Positions 1 to 4,926 of a DNA stretch of 5,101 bases are shown here, in pieces. The position numbers were made by a program, and so were the translations under genes. This DNA comes from Arcobacter sp. (GTDB lineage: Bacteria; Campylobacterota; Campylobacteria; Campylobacterales; Arcobacteraceae), in assembly GCA_016744485.1 (NCBI GenBank), contig JADGEG010000143.1:1-5101 (forward strand). The letters are read 5' to 3'. Positions within the stretch are counted from its first letter, which is position 1. Each line of letters begins with the position of its first letter. A model generated the notes under the pieces. That model worked only from the letters and a program-made list of their open reading frames with translations, made no database searches and had not been told where the DNA came from.

Positions 1-69
1 TTTCTTTTATATTTTATTCTAATTTTAGGAATAAGAATATTAAATTAAGTGGTTTGTTTTTATAGGGAT

Positions 70-75
70 ATTATA
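70..75 (-). promoter_or_regulatory. possible leftward -10 box (TATAAT)
   Basis: On the minus strand a perfect TATAAT lies about 70 bases downstream of the cheV-like stop codon and points out of the left edge. Epsilonproteobacterial sigma-70 promoters are known to rely on the -10 box without a clear -35 box, so a start near base 63 is possible for a gene beyond the window. In DNA this AT-rich, a TATAAT can occur by chance, and no coding start is visible before base 1. Confidence 0.3.
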
Positions 76-101
76 TTAATTGCAGCACTACTTTTTTAAC
101 A

Positions 102-139
102 AAATTATTTAATATAAAAAATTTTTGCATAAATAATTT
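102..139. repeat. AT-only inverted repeat downstream of the cheV-like gene
   Basis: AAATTATTTA (102-111) and TAAATAATTT (130-139) are perfect 10-base complements separated by 18 bases. The repeat sits just past the stop codon of the cheV-like gene, where a transcription terminator is expected. On the minus strand the arm is not followed by a clean U run, so it is at best a weak terminator or a 3'-end stabilising hairpin. The stem is entirely A and T and may be a product of composition. Confidence 0.3.
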
Positions 140-144
140 AATCT

Positions 145-1047
145 TTAAATTAAAAACTCTTTAGTCGCGTTGTATAAAGCTTCAATGTCAGTTTTACCAA
201 TAAAACCATCAACACCTATCTTGTTCATTTTATTCTTAACTGCTGTGGTTGTCATAGAAGAATTTACAATAATTGGAATATCTTGATATTTACTGTTAGA
301 TTTAATATACTGTGCAACTTGATAACCATCAGTTATTGGCATTTCAATATCAGTTATAATTAAAGCAATATCACCTTTATTTAATTCTTCAACTCTTTTT
401 ATAAGTTCAGCTCCATTATTAAATATTTCATATTTTGCTTTTGTTTTTTTAAAAAACTTAGTTAATACTTCTCTTGCTACTCCTGAATCTTCAGCAGCTA
501 AAATTAATTTAGAATTTTCAAATGGTTCTTCAATATATTTATCAAAAGTTGCTTCTCCGTCATCTGTCCAGTTTAAATCTTTTAATAACTGCTCAGCATT
601 AAATACTGTACATAATTCATCTTTATCATCAACTTTAACATAAGTTGTATAAGTAACTTTAGAGTTTGTTTCTTCTGAATGTCTTAATTCATCAGTTGTT
701 TTTTCTACAATATCAAGCATGTCTTTAATTAAAAAACCAATTTTTTTATTATTAAATTCAGTATAAATAATTAATTTATATTCATTAGTTTCTAATGTCT
801 TATGACCTAACCAAGCATCTAAGTTTATTAATGTAACAGGTTCTTTTCTAATAGTTGCAATTCCTGCAATTACATTAGTACTTGTAGGTGTTTCATTAAT
901 TTTAACCTCTTCTGTGATAATAAAAGCTTTGACTTTTGCTATATTAATAGCATAAATATTATTATGTCCTGTATAAAAAACAGCTAATTGTTGAACATTT
1001 CTTAAATGTCCTTGTGTCATCTGTTCAACACTATTAATTCCACCCAT
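145..1047 (-). CDS. cheV: CheV-like chemotaxis coupling protein (CheW domain plus receiver domain)
   Basis: This 300-residue protein has the two-domain CheV layout. Residues about 18-160 form a CheW-like coupling domain, recognisable from the IYAINIAKVKAF segment and the VTLINLDAWLG segment. Residues about 178-300 form a receiver domain. It shows the acidic pair E186-D187, the phospho-acceptor D233 in ITDIEMP, a Ser at 263-264 and the conserved K285 in GKTD. CheV proteins link chemoreceptors to the CheA kinase at the membrane arrays; the receiver, phosphorylated by CheA, is thought to serve adaptation or phosphate removal. The start ATG is preceded by AGGA (1054-1057) at a six-base spacing, and a TATAAT lies at 1076-1081. 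It is downstream of the TcdA-like gene on the same strand but appears to have its own promoter. Campylobacterota often carry several CheV paralogues, and which one this is cannot be told from the sequence. Confidence 0.93.
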   Translation of the reverse strand: MGGINSVEQMTQGHLRNVQQLAVFYTGHNNIYAINIAKVKAFIITEEVKINETPTSTNVIAGIATIRKEPVTLINLDAWLGHKTLETNEYKLIIYTEFNNKKIGFLIKDMLDIVEKTTDELRHSEETNSKVTYTTYVKVDDKDELCTVFNAEQLLKDLNWTDDGEATFDKYIEEPFENSKLILAAEDSGVAREVLTKFFKKTKAKYEIFNNGAELIKRVEELNKGDIALIITDIEMPITDGYQVAQYIKSNSKYQDIPIIVNSSMTTTAVKNKMNKIGVDGFIGKTDIEALYNATKEFLI

Positions 1048-1075
1048 ATAACATCCTTTTTTTCTATATTTAATG

Positions 1076-1081
1076 ATTATA
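1076..1081 (-). promoter_or_regulatory. probable -10 box for the cheV-like gene
   Basis: The minus strand reads TATAAT here. A start near base 1069 would give a leader of about 22 bases containing the AGGA ribosome binding site. No -35 box is evident, as is usual for epsilonproteobacterial sigma-70 promoters. The box lies in the gap between the stop of the TcdA-like gene (1105) and the cheV-like start (1047). Confidence 0.5.
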
Positions 1082-1091
1082 TATTTATTTG

Positions 1092-1110
1092 ACTTTAAGT
1101 AACTTTAAGT
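1092..1110. repeat. tandem 9-base repeat ACTTTAAGT upstream of the cheV-like promoter
   Basis: ACTTTAAGT occurs at 1092-1100 and again at 1102-1110, one helical turn apart. The first copy is in the intergenic gap and the second overlaps the stop codon of the TcdA-like gene. The spacing puts both copies on the same face of the DNA, 11-34 bases upstream of the cheV-like -10 box. That is a reasonable position for a regulator, but no regulator is known to me for this sequence and chance duplication is possible. Confidence 0.3.
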
Positions 1111-1758
1111 TATTTTTTTATTTTTTAATAAATTTTGTATAGTAATTGAAGCCATCATAAAACCAAAAGAACCTGTGACTCCTTGAAAGCTACCTTTTTC
1201 TACACAAGAAGCCAACTCAGATGAAAAAATTACTTTAAATTTTTTATTGAATCCTTGTTCTTTTAATTTAGTTCTAATTTTTCTAATAAATGGATCATTA
1301 TATGTATCCCAAATAGATTTATATTCTATCTTAGAAGGATCTATTCTTTTTGCACTTCCACTAGTTGTAATAACTTTTTTAAAATATTTTTTTATTAAAT
1401 GAACTTTTGGATTTATGTCATCAATTGCATATAATATATAAGCATAAGAAGAAAAATCAAAATTATCAATCCAAGTGTCTGTAACTTTTTGATTAATAAT
1501 TTTTATTTTAGGATATTTTTCTTTTAAAACCTCAACTTTTATTTTTCCAATATGTCCATGACTTCCCAATTGTCTATTCATATTGGACTCTTCATAAGTG
1601 TCAAAATCTACAATAGTAATATTTGTAATTCCTGTATTATATAAAGCATCAAGAGCAAAACTTCCAACCCCTCCAACACCTAATAAAATCAATCTTGTTT
1701 TTTTAAATATTTCAAAATTATCATTATTAAATAATTTTTTAACTCTATCATATTTCAT
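1105..1758 (-). CDS. tcdA: tRNA t6A37 dehydratase-like E1/ThiF-family adenylyltransferase (TcdA/CsdL type)
   Basis: From the ATG at 1758 this is a 217-residue member of the ThiF/MoeB/E1 superfamily. The nucleotide-binding loop GVGGVG is at residues 27-32, followed by D51 and D53, the NRQ motif at 61-63, a conserved Lys at 72 (GKIK) and AIDDI near 111-115. The later blocks TTSGSAKRIDP, DPFIRKIRTKLK, FSSELA and GSFGF match the order seen in E. coli TcdA, which uses ATP to cyclise t6A at position 37 of ANN-decoding tRNAs into ct6A. The protein is about 50 residues shorter than the E. coli enzyme, mainly at the N terminus and in loops. A TTG six bases further upstream (1764) could also start it. 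I prefer the ATG because an AGAG lies nine bases before it, whereas the same AGAG is only three bases from the TTG. The gene is divergent from greA. A related ThiF-family activity cannot be excluded. Confidence 0.85.
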   Translation of the reverse strand: MKYDRVKKLFNNDNFEIFKKTRLILLGVGGVGSFALDALYNTGITNITIVDFDTYEESNMNRQLGSHGHIGKIKVEVLKEKYPKIKIINQKVTDTWIDNFDFSSYAYILYAIDDINPKVHLIKKYFKKVITTSGSAKRIDPSKIEYKSIWDTYNDPFIRKIRTKLKEQGFNKKFKVIFSSELASCVEKGSFQGVTGSFGFMMASITIQNLLKNKKIT

Positions 1759-1787
1759 TTTCAACTACTCTTTTACTATTTTTTGAT

Positions 1788-1793
1788 ATTATA
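1788..1793 (-). promoter_or_regulatory. probable extended -10 box for the TcdA-like gene
   Basis: The minus strand reads TGGTATAAT, a TATAAT preceded by the TGN extension typical of promoters lacking a -35 box. A transcription start near 1781 would give a short leader of roughly 22 bases before the ATG at 1758. It lies back to back with the greA -10 box. Confidence 0.6.
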
Positions 1794-1798
1794 CCACA

Positions 1799-1804
1799 TA
1801 TAAT
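1799..1804 (+). promoter_or_regulatory. probable -10 box for the greA operon
   Basis: A perfect TATAAT with T-rich DNA upstream lies 25 bases before the greA start codon. A start near 1811 would place the GGAGG ribosome binding site (1820-1824) early in the leader. It is probably the main promoter of the four-gene plus-strand unit, since no other gap exists between those genes. Confidence 0.6.
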
Positions 1805-1829
1805 AAAAATTAAGAAAATGGAGGCTTAA

Positions 1830-2315
1830 ATGGAAAAAGAACCTATGACAAATAGTGGTTATATAAAAATAACAGCAGAATTAGAGTTTTTAAAAAAGCA
1901 AGAAAGACCTCACACTGTCATTAATCTAGAAGAAGCTAGACAATTAGGTGATTTAAAAGAAAATGCAGAATATCATGCTGCAAAAGAAAAATTAGCTTTA
2001 ATAGATATTCAAATAGCAAAAATTGGTTCTGTTATTTCAAAAGCTATTATCATAGATCCATCAACTCTTTCTCATACAAGAGTTAGTTTTGGTTCAACAG
2101 TGCAACTACTTGATATCAAATCAGATGAAGAATTTACTTACTCTATCGTTGGTGGAGTAGAATCAAATGTAAGCAACGGTTTAATATCTTTTAATTCACC
2201 CTTAGCAAAGGAAATTTTAGGCAAAGAAGAAGGTGATGATTTGATTGCAAATTTACCAAATGGAAAAAAACATTACGAAATTTTAAATGTTTATTATAAG
2301 GACTTAGAGCTATAA
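1830..2315 (+). CDS. greA: transcription elongation factor GreA
   Basis: This 161-residue protein has the usual GreA length and build. Residues 1-75 are the antiparallel coiled-coil finger, opening with EPMTNSGYIKITAELEFLKK. The tip carries the signature ARQLGDLKENAEYHAAKE, with acidic residues D41 and E44, which reach into the RNA polymerase secondary channel and coordinate the catalytic magnesium. Residues from about 80 on form the FKBP-like C-terminal domain (VSFGSTVQLLDI, SPLAKEILGKEEGD). GreA rescues backtracked polymerase by stimulating cleavage of the transcript 3' end. The start is set by a strong GGAGG five bases upstream and matches the E. coli start; M6 is an unlikely alternative. 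The stop codon shares one base with the argC start (TAATG), so the two are probably translationally coupled. Confidence 0.97.
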   Translation: MEKEPMTNSGYIKITAELEFLKKQERPHTVINLEEARQLGDLKENAEYHAAKEKLALIDIQIAKIGSVISKAIIIDPSTLSHTRVSFGSTVQLLDIKSDEEFTYSIVGGVESNVSNGLISFNSPLAKEILGKEEGDDLIANLPNGKKHYEILNVYYKDLEL

Positions 2316-3328
2316 TGAATGTAGCAATTATTGGAGCTAGTGGTTATACTGGTTTAGAATTAATTAAACTTTTAATAAACCATCCTACATTTAAAATAAA
2401 ATATATAGCAAATTCTACAGGAGAAATAAATGTACAAGATTTGCATCCTTGTTTAAAAGATCTTATTAATATAGAAGTTTCAAAAGCAAATGCTAAAGAT
2501 GTGTCTTCACATGCACAACTGGCATTTTTAGCTCTTCCGCATAAAACATCTATGCTTTTTACAAAAGACTTGCTAAGATTAGGTGTGAAAGTTGTAGATT
2601 TATCTGCTGATTATAGATTAGATTTAAATACCTACGAACAGTTCTATTGTAAGCATGAAGATAAAAACAATATTGATAAAGCAATTTATGGTTTACCTGA
2701 ATACTTTAAAGAAGATATTAAAAATACAAACTTAATAGCAAATCCTGGTTGTTATCCAAGTGCATCTTTATTAGCACTTTTACCATTTATAGATTATATT
2801 AATACAAATATACCTATTTTTATAGATGCAAAGTCTGGTGTTAGTGGTGCAGGTAAAAATCTAAGTAATATTACACATTATGGACATATAAATGAAAATT
2901 GTTTTTCTTATAATCCATTTCAACATAGACATATGCCAGAAATACAAGAAAAAATAAAAGTTATTAAAAATACAGATGTTCTTATTAATTTTGTTCCACA
3001 TTTATTACCAATAACAAGAGGAATGTTAGTATCCATCTATGCTACATTAAAAAATGATAAAGTTGATATTGATTTTAATAAAGTATTAGAAAAAACTTAT
3101 GAAAATAATGAATTCATTAGAATAAGAAAAAATCCTGTTGATATTAAATCAACTTCTGGTACAAATTATTGTGATATATTTGTAGCACAAAATAATAATG
3201 CTTTATTTATTTCTTCCTCTATTGATAATTTATTAAGAGGAGCATCTTCTCAAGCTTTAGTGAATGCAAATTTAATGTGTGGATTTGAAGAAAATGTAGG
3301 CATACCAAAAATAGCTTATGTCCCTTAA
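2315..3328 (+). CDS. argC: N-acetyl-gamma-glutamyl-phosphate reductase
   Basis: ArgC carries out the third step of arginine synthesis in the cytoplasm: NADPH-dependent reduction of N-acetylglutamyl 5-phosphate to the semialdehyde. The 337 residues cover the whole family. The N terminus is the Rossmann loop AIIGASGYTGLELIKLL (4-20). LALPHKTS (72-79) and VVDLSADYRL (93-102) follow. The catalytic Cys is C146 in NPGCYPSA, and KSGVSGAGK spans 173-181. HRHMPEI (204-210) holds the likely catalytic histidine, H206, and the end is closed by NLLRGASSQALVNANLM (305-321). All key residues are present. It begins on the last base of the greA stop codon with AAGGA at 2298-2302, a rather long 12-base spacing, so coupling to greA translation may matter. 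Its end overlaps the next gene by 11 bases. No other arginine gene is visible, so the pathway is dispersed, as often in this phylum. Confidence 0.97.
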   Translation: MNVAIIGASGYTGLELIKLLINHPTFKIKYIANSTGEINVQDLHPCLKDLINIEVSKANAKDVSSHAQLAFLALPHKTSMLFTKDLLRLGVKVVDLSADYRLDLNTYEQFYCKHEDKNNIDKAIYGLPEYFKEDIKNTNLIANPGCYPSASLLALLPFIDYINTNIPIFIDAKSGVSGAGKNLSNITHYGHINENCFSYNPFQHRHMPEIQEKIKVIKNTDVLINFVPHLLPITRGMLVSIYATLKNDKVDIDFNKVLEKTYENNEFIRIRKNPVDIKSTSGTNYCDIFVAQNNNALFISSSIDNLLRGASSQALVNANLMCGFEENVGIPKIAYVP

Positions 3329-4016
3329 GATAGAAACAAATGCTATTTTTGTAGCAGATGCCCATTATAATGAAAAAAATCTTGAGTTTTTATTTTTTCT
3401 AAAGCAAGTAGAAAATAAAAAAATTATTACAAAACAGATATTTCTAATGGGTGATATGTTTGATTTTTTAAGCTATGAAACTAAATACTTTATAAAAATC
3501 AATAAACATGTGATTGAACTTTTAAATAAATTATCTAAAAAAATTGAAATAATATACTTAGAAGGGAATCATGATTTTAATCTAAAAAAACTATTTCCTA
3601 GTATATTTGTAATAAGAAGACAAAAGCAGCCTTTAAACTTAAAACTTAATAATCAAACTATATCTATATCTCATGGTGATAAATTTGAAAATTTTATATA
3701 TAATATTTTTTGTATGATAATAAGAAATAATATATTTTTAAATATTTTAGAAATTTTAGATGTTAATAATATAATCTCTAAAAAAATTAGCTATAATCTA
3801 ATGAACAAACATATATGTGTAAAAATGTCGAACTTTGATGAATTTGCAAAGAAAAGAACACTTAATTATTCTAGTGATATCATAGTTGAAGGTCATTTTC
3901 ATCAAGGTAAAATATATAAAACAAAAAATAAACTTTATGTTAATGTACCGTCTTTATCTTGTGATAAAAAATACTTTGTATTACACAATAATGAGTTTAA
4001 GGAAAAAGTATTATGA
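3318..4016 (+). CDS. calcineurin-like phosphoesterase, probable UDP-2,3-diacylglucosamine diphosphatase (LpxH/LpxJ type)
   Basis: This 232-residue protein carries the full dinuclear metal site of the calcineurin-like phosphoesterases: DAH (D14, H16), GDMFDF (D46), GNHD (N84, H85), SHGD (H119) and GHFH (H193, H195). Order, spacing and total length resemble LpxH. LpxH is a peripheral membrane enzyme that cleaves UDP-2,3-diacylglucosamine to lipid X and UMP in lipid A synthesis. The hydrophobic stretch around 124-158, between the SHGD and GHFH motifs, sits where LpxH has its substrate-binding helical insertion. E. coli LpxH has GNRD where this protein has GNHD. Epsilonproteobacteria are known to use a separate family, LpxJ, for the same step, so I give no symbol. 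The start overlaps argC by 11 bases and lacks a good ribosome binding site, suggesting translational coupling. Another phosphohydrolase of the superfamily is the main alternative. Confidence 0.75.
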   Translation: MSLKIETNAIFVADAHYNEKNLEFLFFLKQVENKKIITKQIFLMGDMFDFLSYETKYFIKINKHVIELLNKLSKKIEIIYLEGNHDFNLKKLFPSIFVIRRQKQPLNLKLNNQTISISHGDKFENFIYNIFCMIIRNNIFLNILEILDVNNIISKKISYNLMNKHICVKMSNFDEFAKKRTLNYSSDIIVEGHFHQGKIYKTKNKLYVNVPSLSCDKKYFVLHNNEFKEKVL

Positions 4017-4552
4017 ATTTACCTTTAGTTATTATTCTTGTAATTTTTATATCTATTGTTTTAATGCTTATTATTTCAAAACCTAAAAAGAAAATAGTAA
4101 AGCAAAAAATAAGACAAGATATTAATGAATCTTTACCAAATGTTTACAAGATTAATTTACCAAAGCAAATTAATAAAATCAACGACAAAGAAATCACAAA
4201 TATAGCAAAAAAAGTATATGATATTTTTTTAAAGTTTTCTTATAAAGATTTAGATCTAGTAAAATTAGATAAAAAAGAATGGCATACATGGCAAGTATCT
4301 ATTTTACTTATGATGTATAAACATAATAAGGATTTATATATTCCTAAACCTGAATTTATTTTTCATAAATTTTTCATAAATTCAAGCGATGAACAAATCA
4401 AAACAATGATGAAAAGCATTTTAAAAAAATATAAAATGCAAGTTAATATTTTATATTCAAGAGATATATTATCTAAAGAATTTATTTGGACAAGTAGAGA
4501 TATGTCAATAATTTTTTATTTTTTGTCTAAATATAAAACTTATAAAAAATAA
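4013..4552 (+). CDS. membrane-anchored protein of unknown function
   Basis: I do not recognise this 179-residue protein. Residues about 4-22 (LPLVIILVIFISIVLMLII) form one strongly hydrophobic segment. The basic run KPKKK (24-28) follows it, so the N terminus probably sits outside or in the membrane and the rest is cytoplasmic. The soluble part is Lys-rich, mostly helical in appearance and dotted with aromatic residues (WHTW at 90-93, the FIFHKFF patch at 115-121). No catalytic motif or cysteine pattern is visible. The ATG overlaps the previous stop codon (ATGA), with AAGGA at 3999-4003, so it is co-translated with the phosphoesterase and is the last gene of the unit. Position might suggest an envelope role, but this is only inference. 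Confidence 0.85.
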   Translation: MNLPLVIILVIFISIVLMLIISKPKKKIVKQKIRQDINESLPNVYKINLPKQINKINDKEITNIAKKVYDIFLKFSYKDLDLVKLDKKEWHTWQVSILLMMYKHNKDLYIPKPEFIFHKFFINSSDEQIKTMMKSILKKYKMQVNILYSRDILSKEFIWTSRDMSIIFYFLSKYKTYKK

Positions 4553-4591
4553 ATCTGAAAGTATCAAAAATCAAATACCATGGGGTCTAAC

Positions 4592-4615
4592 AAACTTTAA
4601 AGTTTATTTTTTCTT
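4592..4615 (+). terminator. possible terminator of the greA-argC operon
   Basis: AAACTTTAAAGTTT (4592-4605) is a perfect 14-base palindrome that can fold as a five-pair stem with a UUAA loop. It is followed at once by ATTTTTTCTT. It lies 40 bases after the last stop codon of the plus-strand genes, where transcription should end. The stem has only one G-C pair, so it would be a weak intrinsic terminator. Confidence 0.4.
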
Positions 4616-4634
4616 AAAATAAATAAATAGTAAT

Positions 4635-4654
4635 ATATAAATTTATATTTTTTT
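4635..4654 (+). other. AT palindrome with T run: second terminator or promoter of the adjacent RNA candidate
   Basis: ATATAAATTTATAT (4635-4648) is a perfect palindrome followed by TTTTTT. It may be a second weak terminator for the operon. Alternatively the TATATT at 4644-4649 is a -10 box, which would place the transcription start near 4655, exactly where the GC-richer inverted-repeat island begins with GAAACTATAG. The two readings cannot be separated by sequence alone. Confidence 0.3.
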
Positions 4655-4790
4655 GAAACTATAGACTAGTATCTGAAGTGAGGGGCGATGTCGATAGTCG
4701 TATGTAAATATTCGCCTTTTATAGTTTCTAAATGAGAAACTTAAAAGCTCGAATAATCGCCATGATAGCTTTGCTCCTCTGTTTTGTTAT
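4655..4790. ncRNA. candidate structured RNA, family and strand unknown
   Basis: This stretch is visibly richer in G and C than the DNA on both sides and is dense in complementary segments. GAAACTATA (4655-4663) matches TATAGTTTC (4720-4728). GGCGA (4684-4688) matches TCGCC (4712-4716). GGCGAT (4684-4689) also matches ATCGCC (4756-4761). GAGGGGC (4680-4686) pairs with GCTCCTC (4773-4779) with one wobble. AGTTTCT (4723-4729) matches AGAAACT (4735-4741). AAAGCT (4744-4749) matches AGCTTT (4767-4772). Several pairings exclude each other, which suggests a switching RNA. In an AT-rich genome, a GC-richer non-coding island is a known mark of a structured RNA. A plus-strand transcript could start from TATATT at 4644-4649. 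The minus strand instead carries a ribosome binding site and a tiny ORF. I see no signature of tmRNA, SRP RNA or RNase P RNA. 6S RNA or a type I toxin mRNA remain possible. Confidence 0.45.
4728..4763 (-). CDS. possible 11-residue leader or toxin peptide inside the structured island
   Basis: On the minus strand AGGAG (4774-4778) is followed after ten bases by ATG and the short ORF MAIIRAFKFLI, ending in TAG. The peptide is small, basic and hydrophobic. Its ribosome binding site and start codon are both complementary to one downstream segment (AUCGCCCCUC in RNA, 4680-4689), which could hide them. A type I toxin mRNA or a leader peptide would look like this. Eleven residues is shorter than the type I toxins I know, and no gene follows on this strand within the non-coding region, so a chance ORF is a serious alternative. 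Confidence 0.2.
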   Translation of the reverse strand: MAIIRAFKFLI

Positions 4791-4794
4791 CTGT

Positions 4795-4926
4795 TTAAAT
4801 TAAATCTTTATGGTCTTTATATGTATATTCTCTCTTATGCTTTGATATTTTTAATTTTTTTTCAAGCTTTATTAATTTTAATTCAATTTCTTTTTTATTT
4901 AAGAATTCAAAACTATCAAAATTCAT
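4795..4926 (-). CDS. 43-residue Lys-rich small ORF of unknown function
   Basis: The ORF opens MNFDSFEFLNKKEIELKLIK and ends KREYTYKDHKDLI. Codons 10-28 read as an amphipathic, very basic helix. Amino-acid use looks like real protein rather than random translation of AT-rich DNA, which usually breaks sooner. The ATG lies inside the end of the IS3-type remnant and overlaps its stop codon in another frame. An in-frame TAA lies 12 bases before it, and no good ribosome binding site is seen. It may be a small gene, or the tail of a gene cut by an old insertion. I do not recognise it. Confidence 0.3.
   Translation of the reverse strand: MNFDSFEFLNKKEIELKLIKLEKKLKISKHKREYTYKDHKDLI

Noticed and set aside
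18..40. Small hairpin TTATTC / GAATAA near the left edge
   Set aside because: Six A-T-rich pairs without a T run on either side; expected by chance in this composition.
1598..1786. Plus-strand open frame of 62 codons opposite the TcdA-like gene
   Set aside because: It lies antisense to a clearly conserved enzyme, has no ribosome binding site of note, and its translation is only the mirror of the real gene.
3886..4086. Plus-strand open frame of 66 codons across the junction of the phosphoesterase and the membrane protein
   Set aside because: It overlaps two better supported genes in another frame and its Tyr/Ile/Lys-rich translation is typical of AT-rich out-of-frame reading.
4557..4592. Segment with GAAAGTATC ... 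GGGGTCTAAC resembling an IS3-family terminal repeat
   Set aside because: The similarity is loose and from memory, the orientation does not fit the minus-strand transposase remnant, and no partner repeat is visible.
4655..4790. tmRNA, SRP RNA, RNase P RNA, or a CRISPR-associated RNA
   Set aside because: No CCA-like 3' end or tag frame, no SRP apical loop signature, no RNase P conserved core, and no repeat array nearby.
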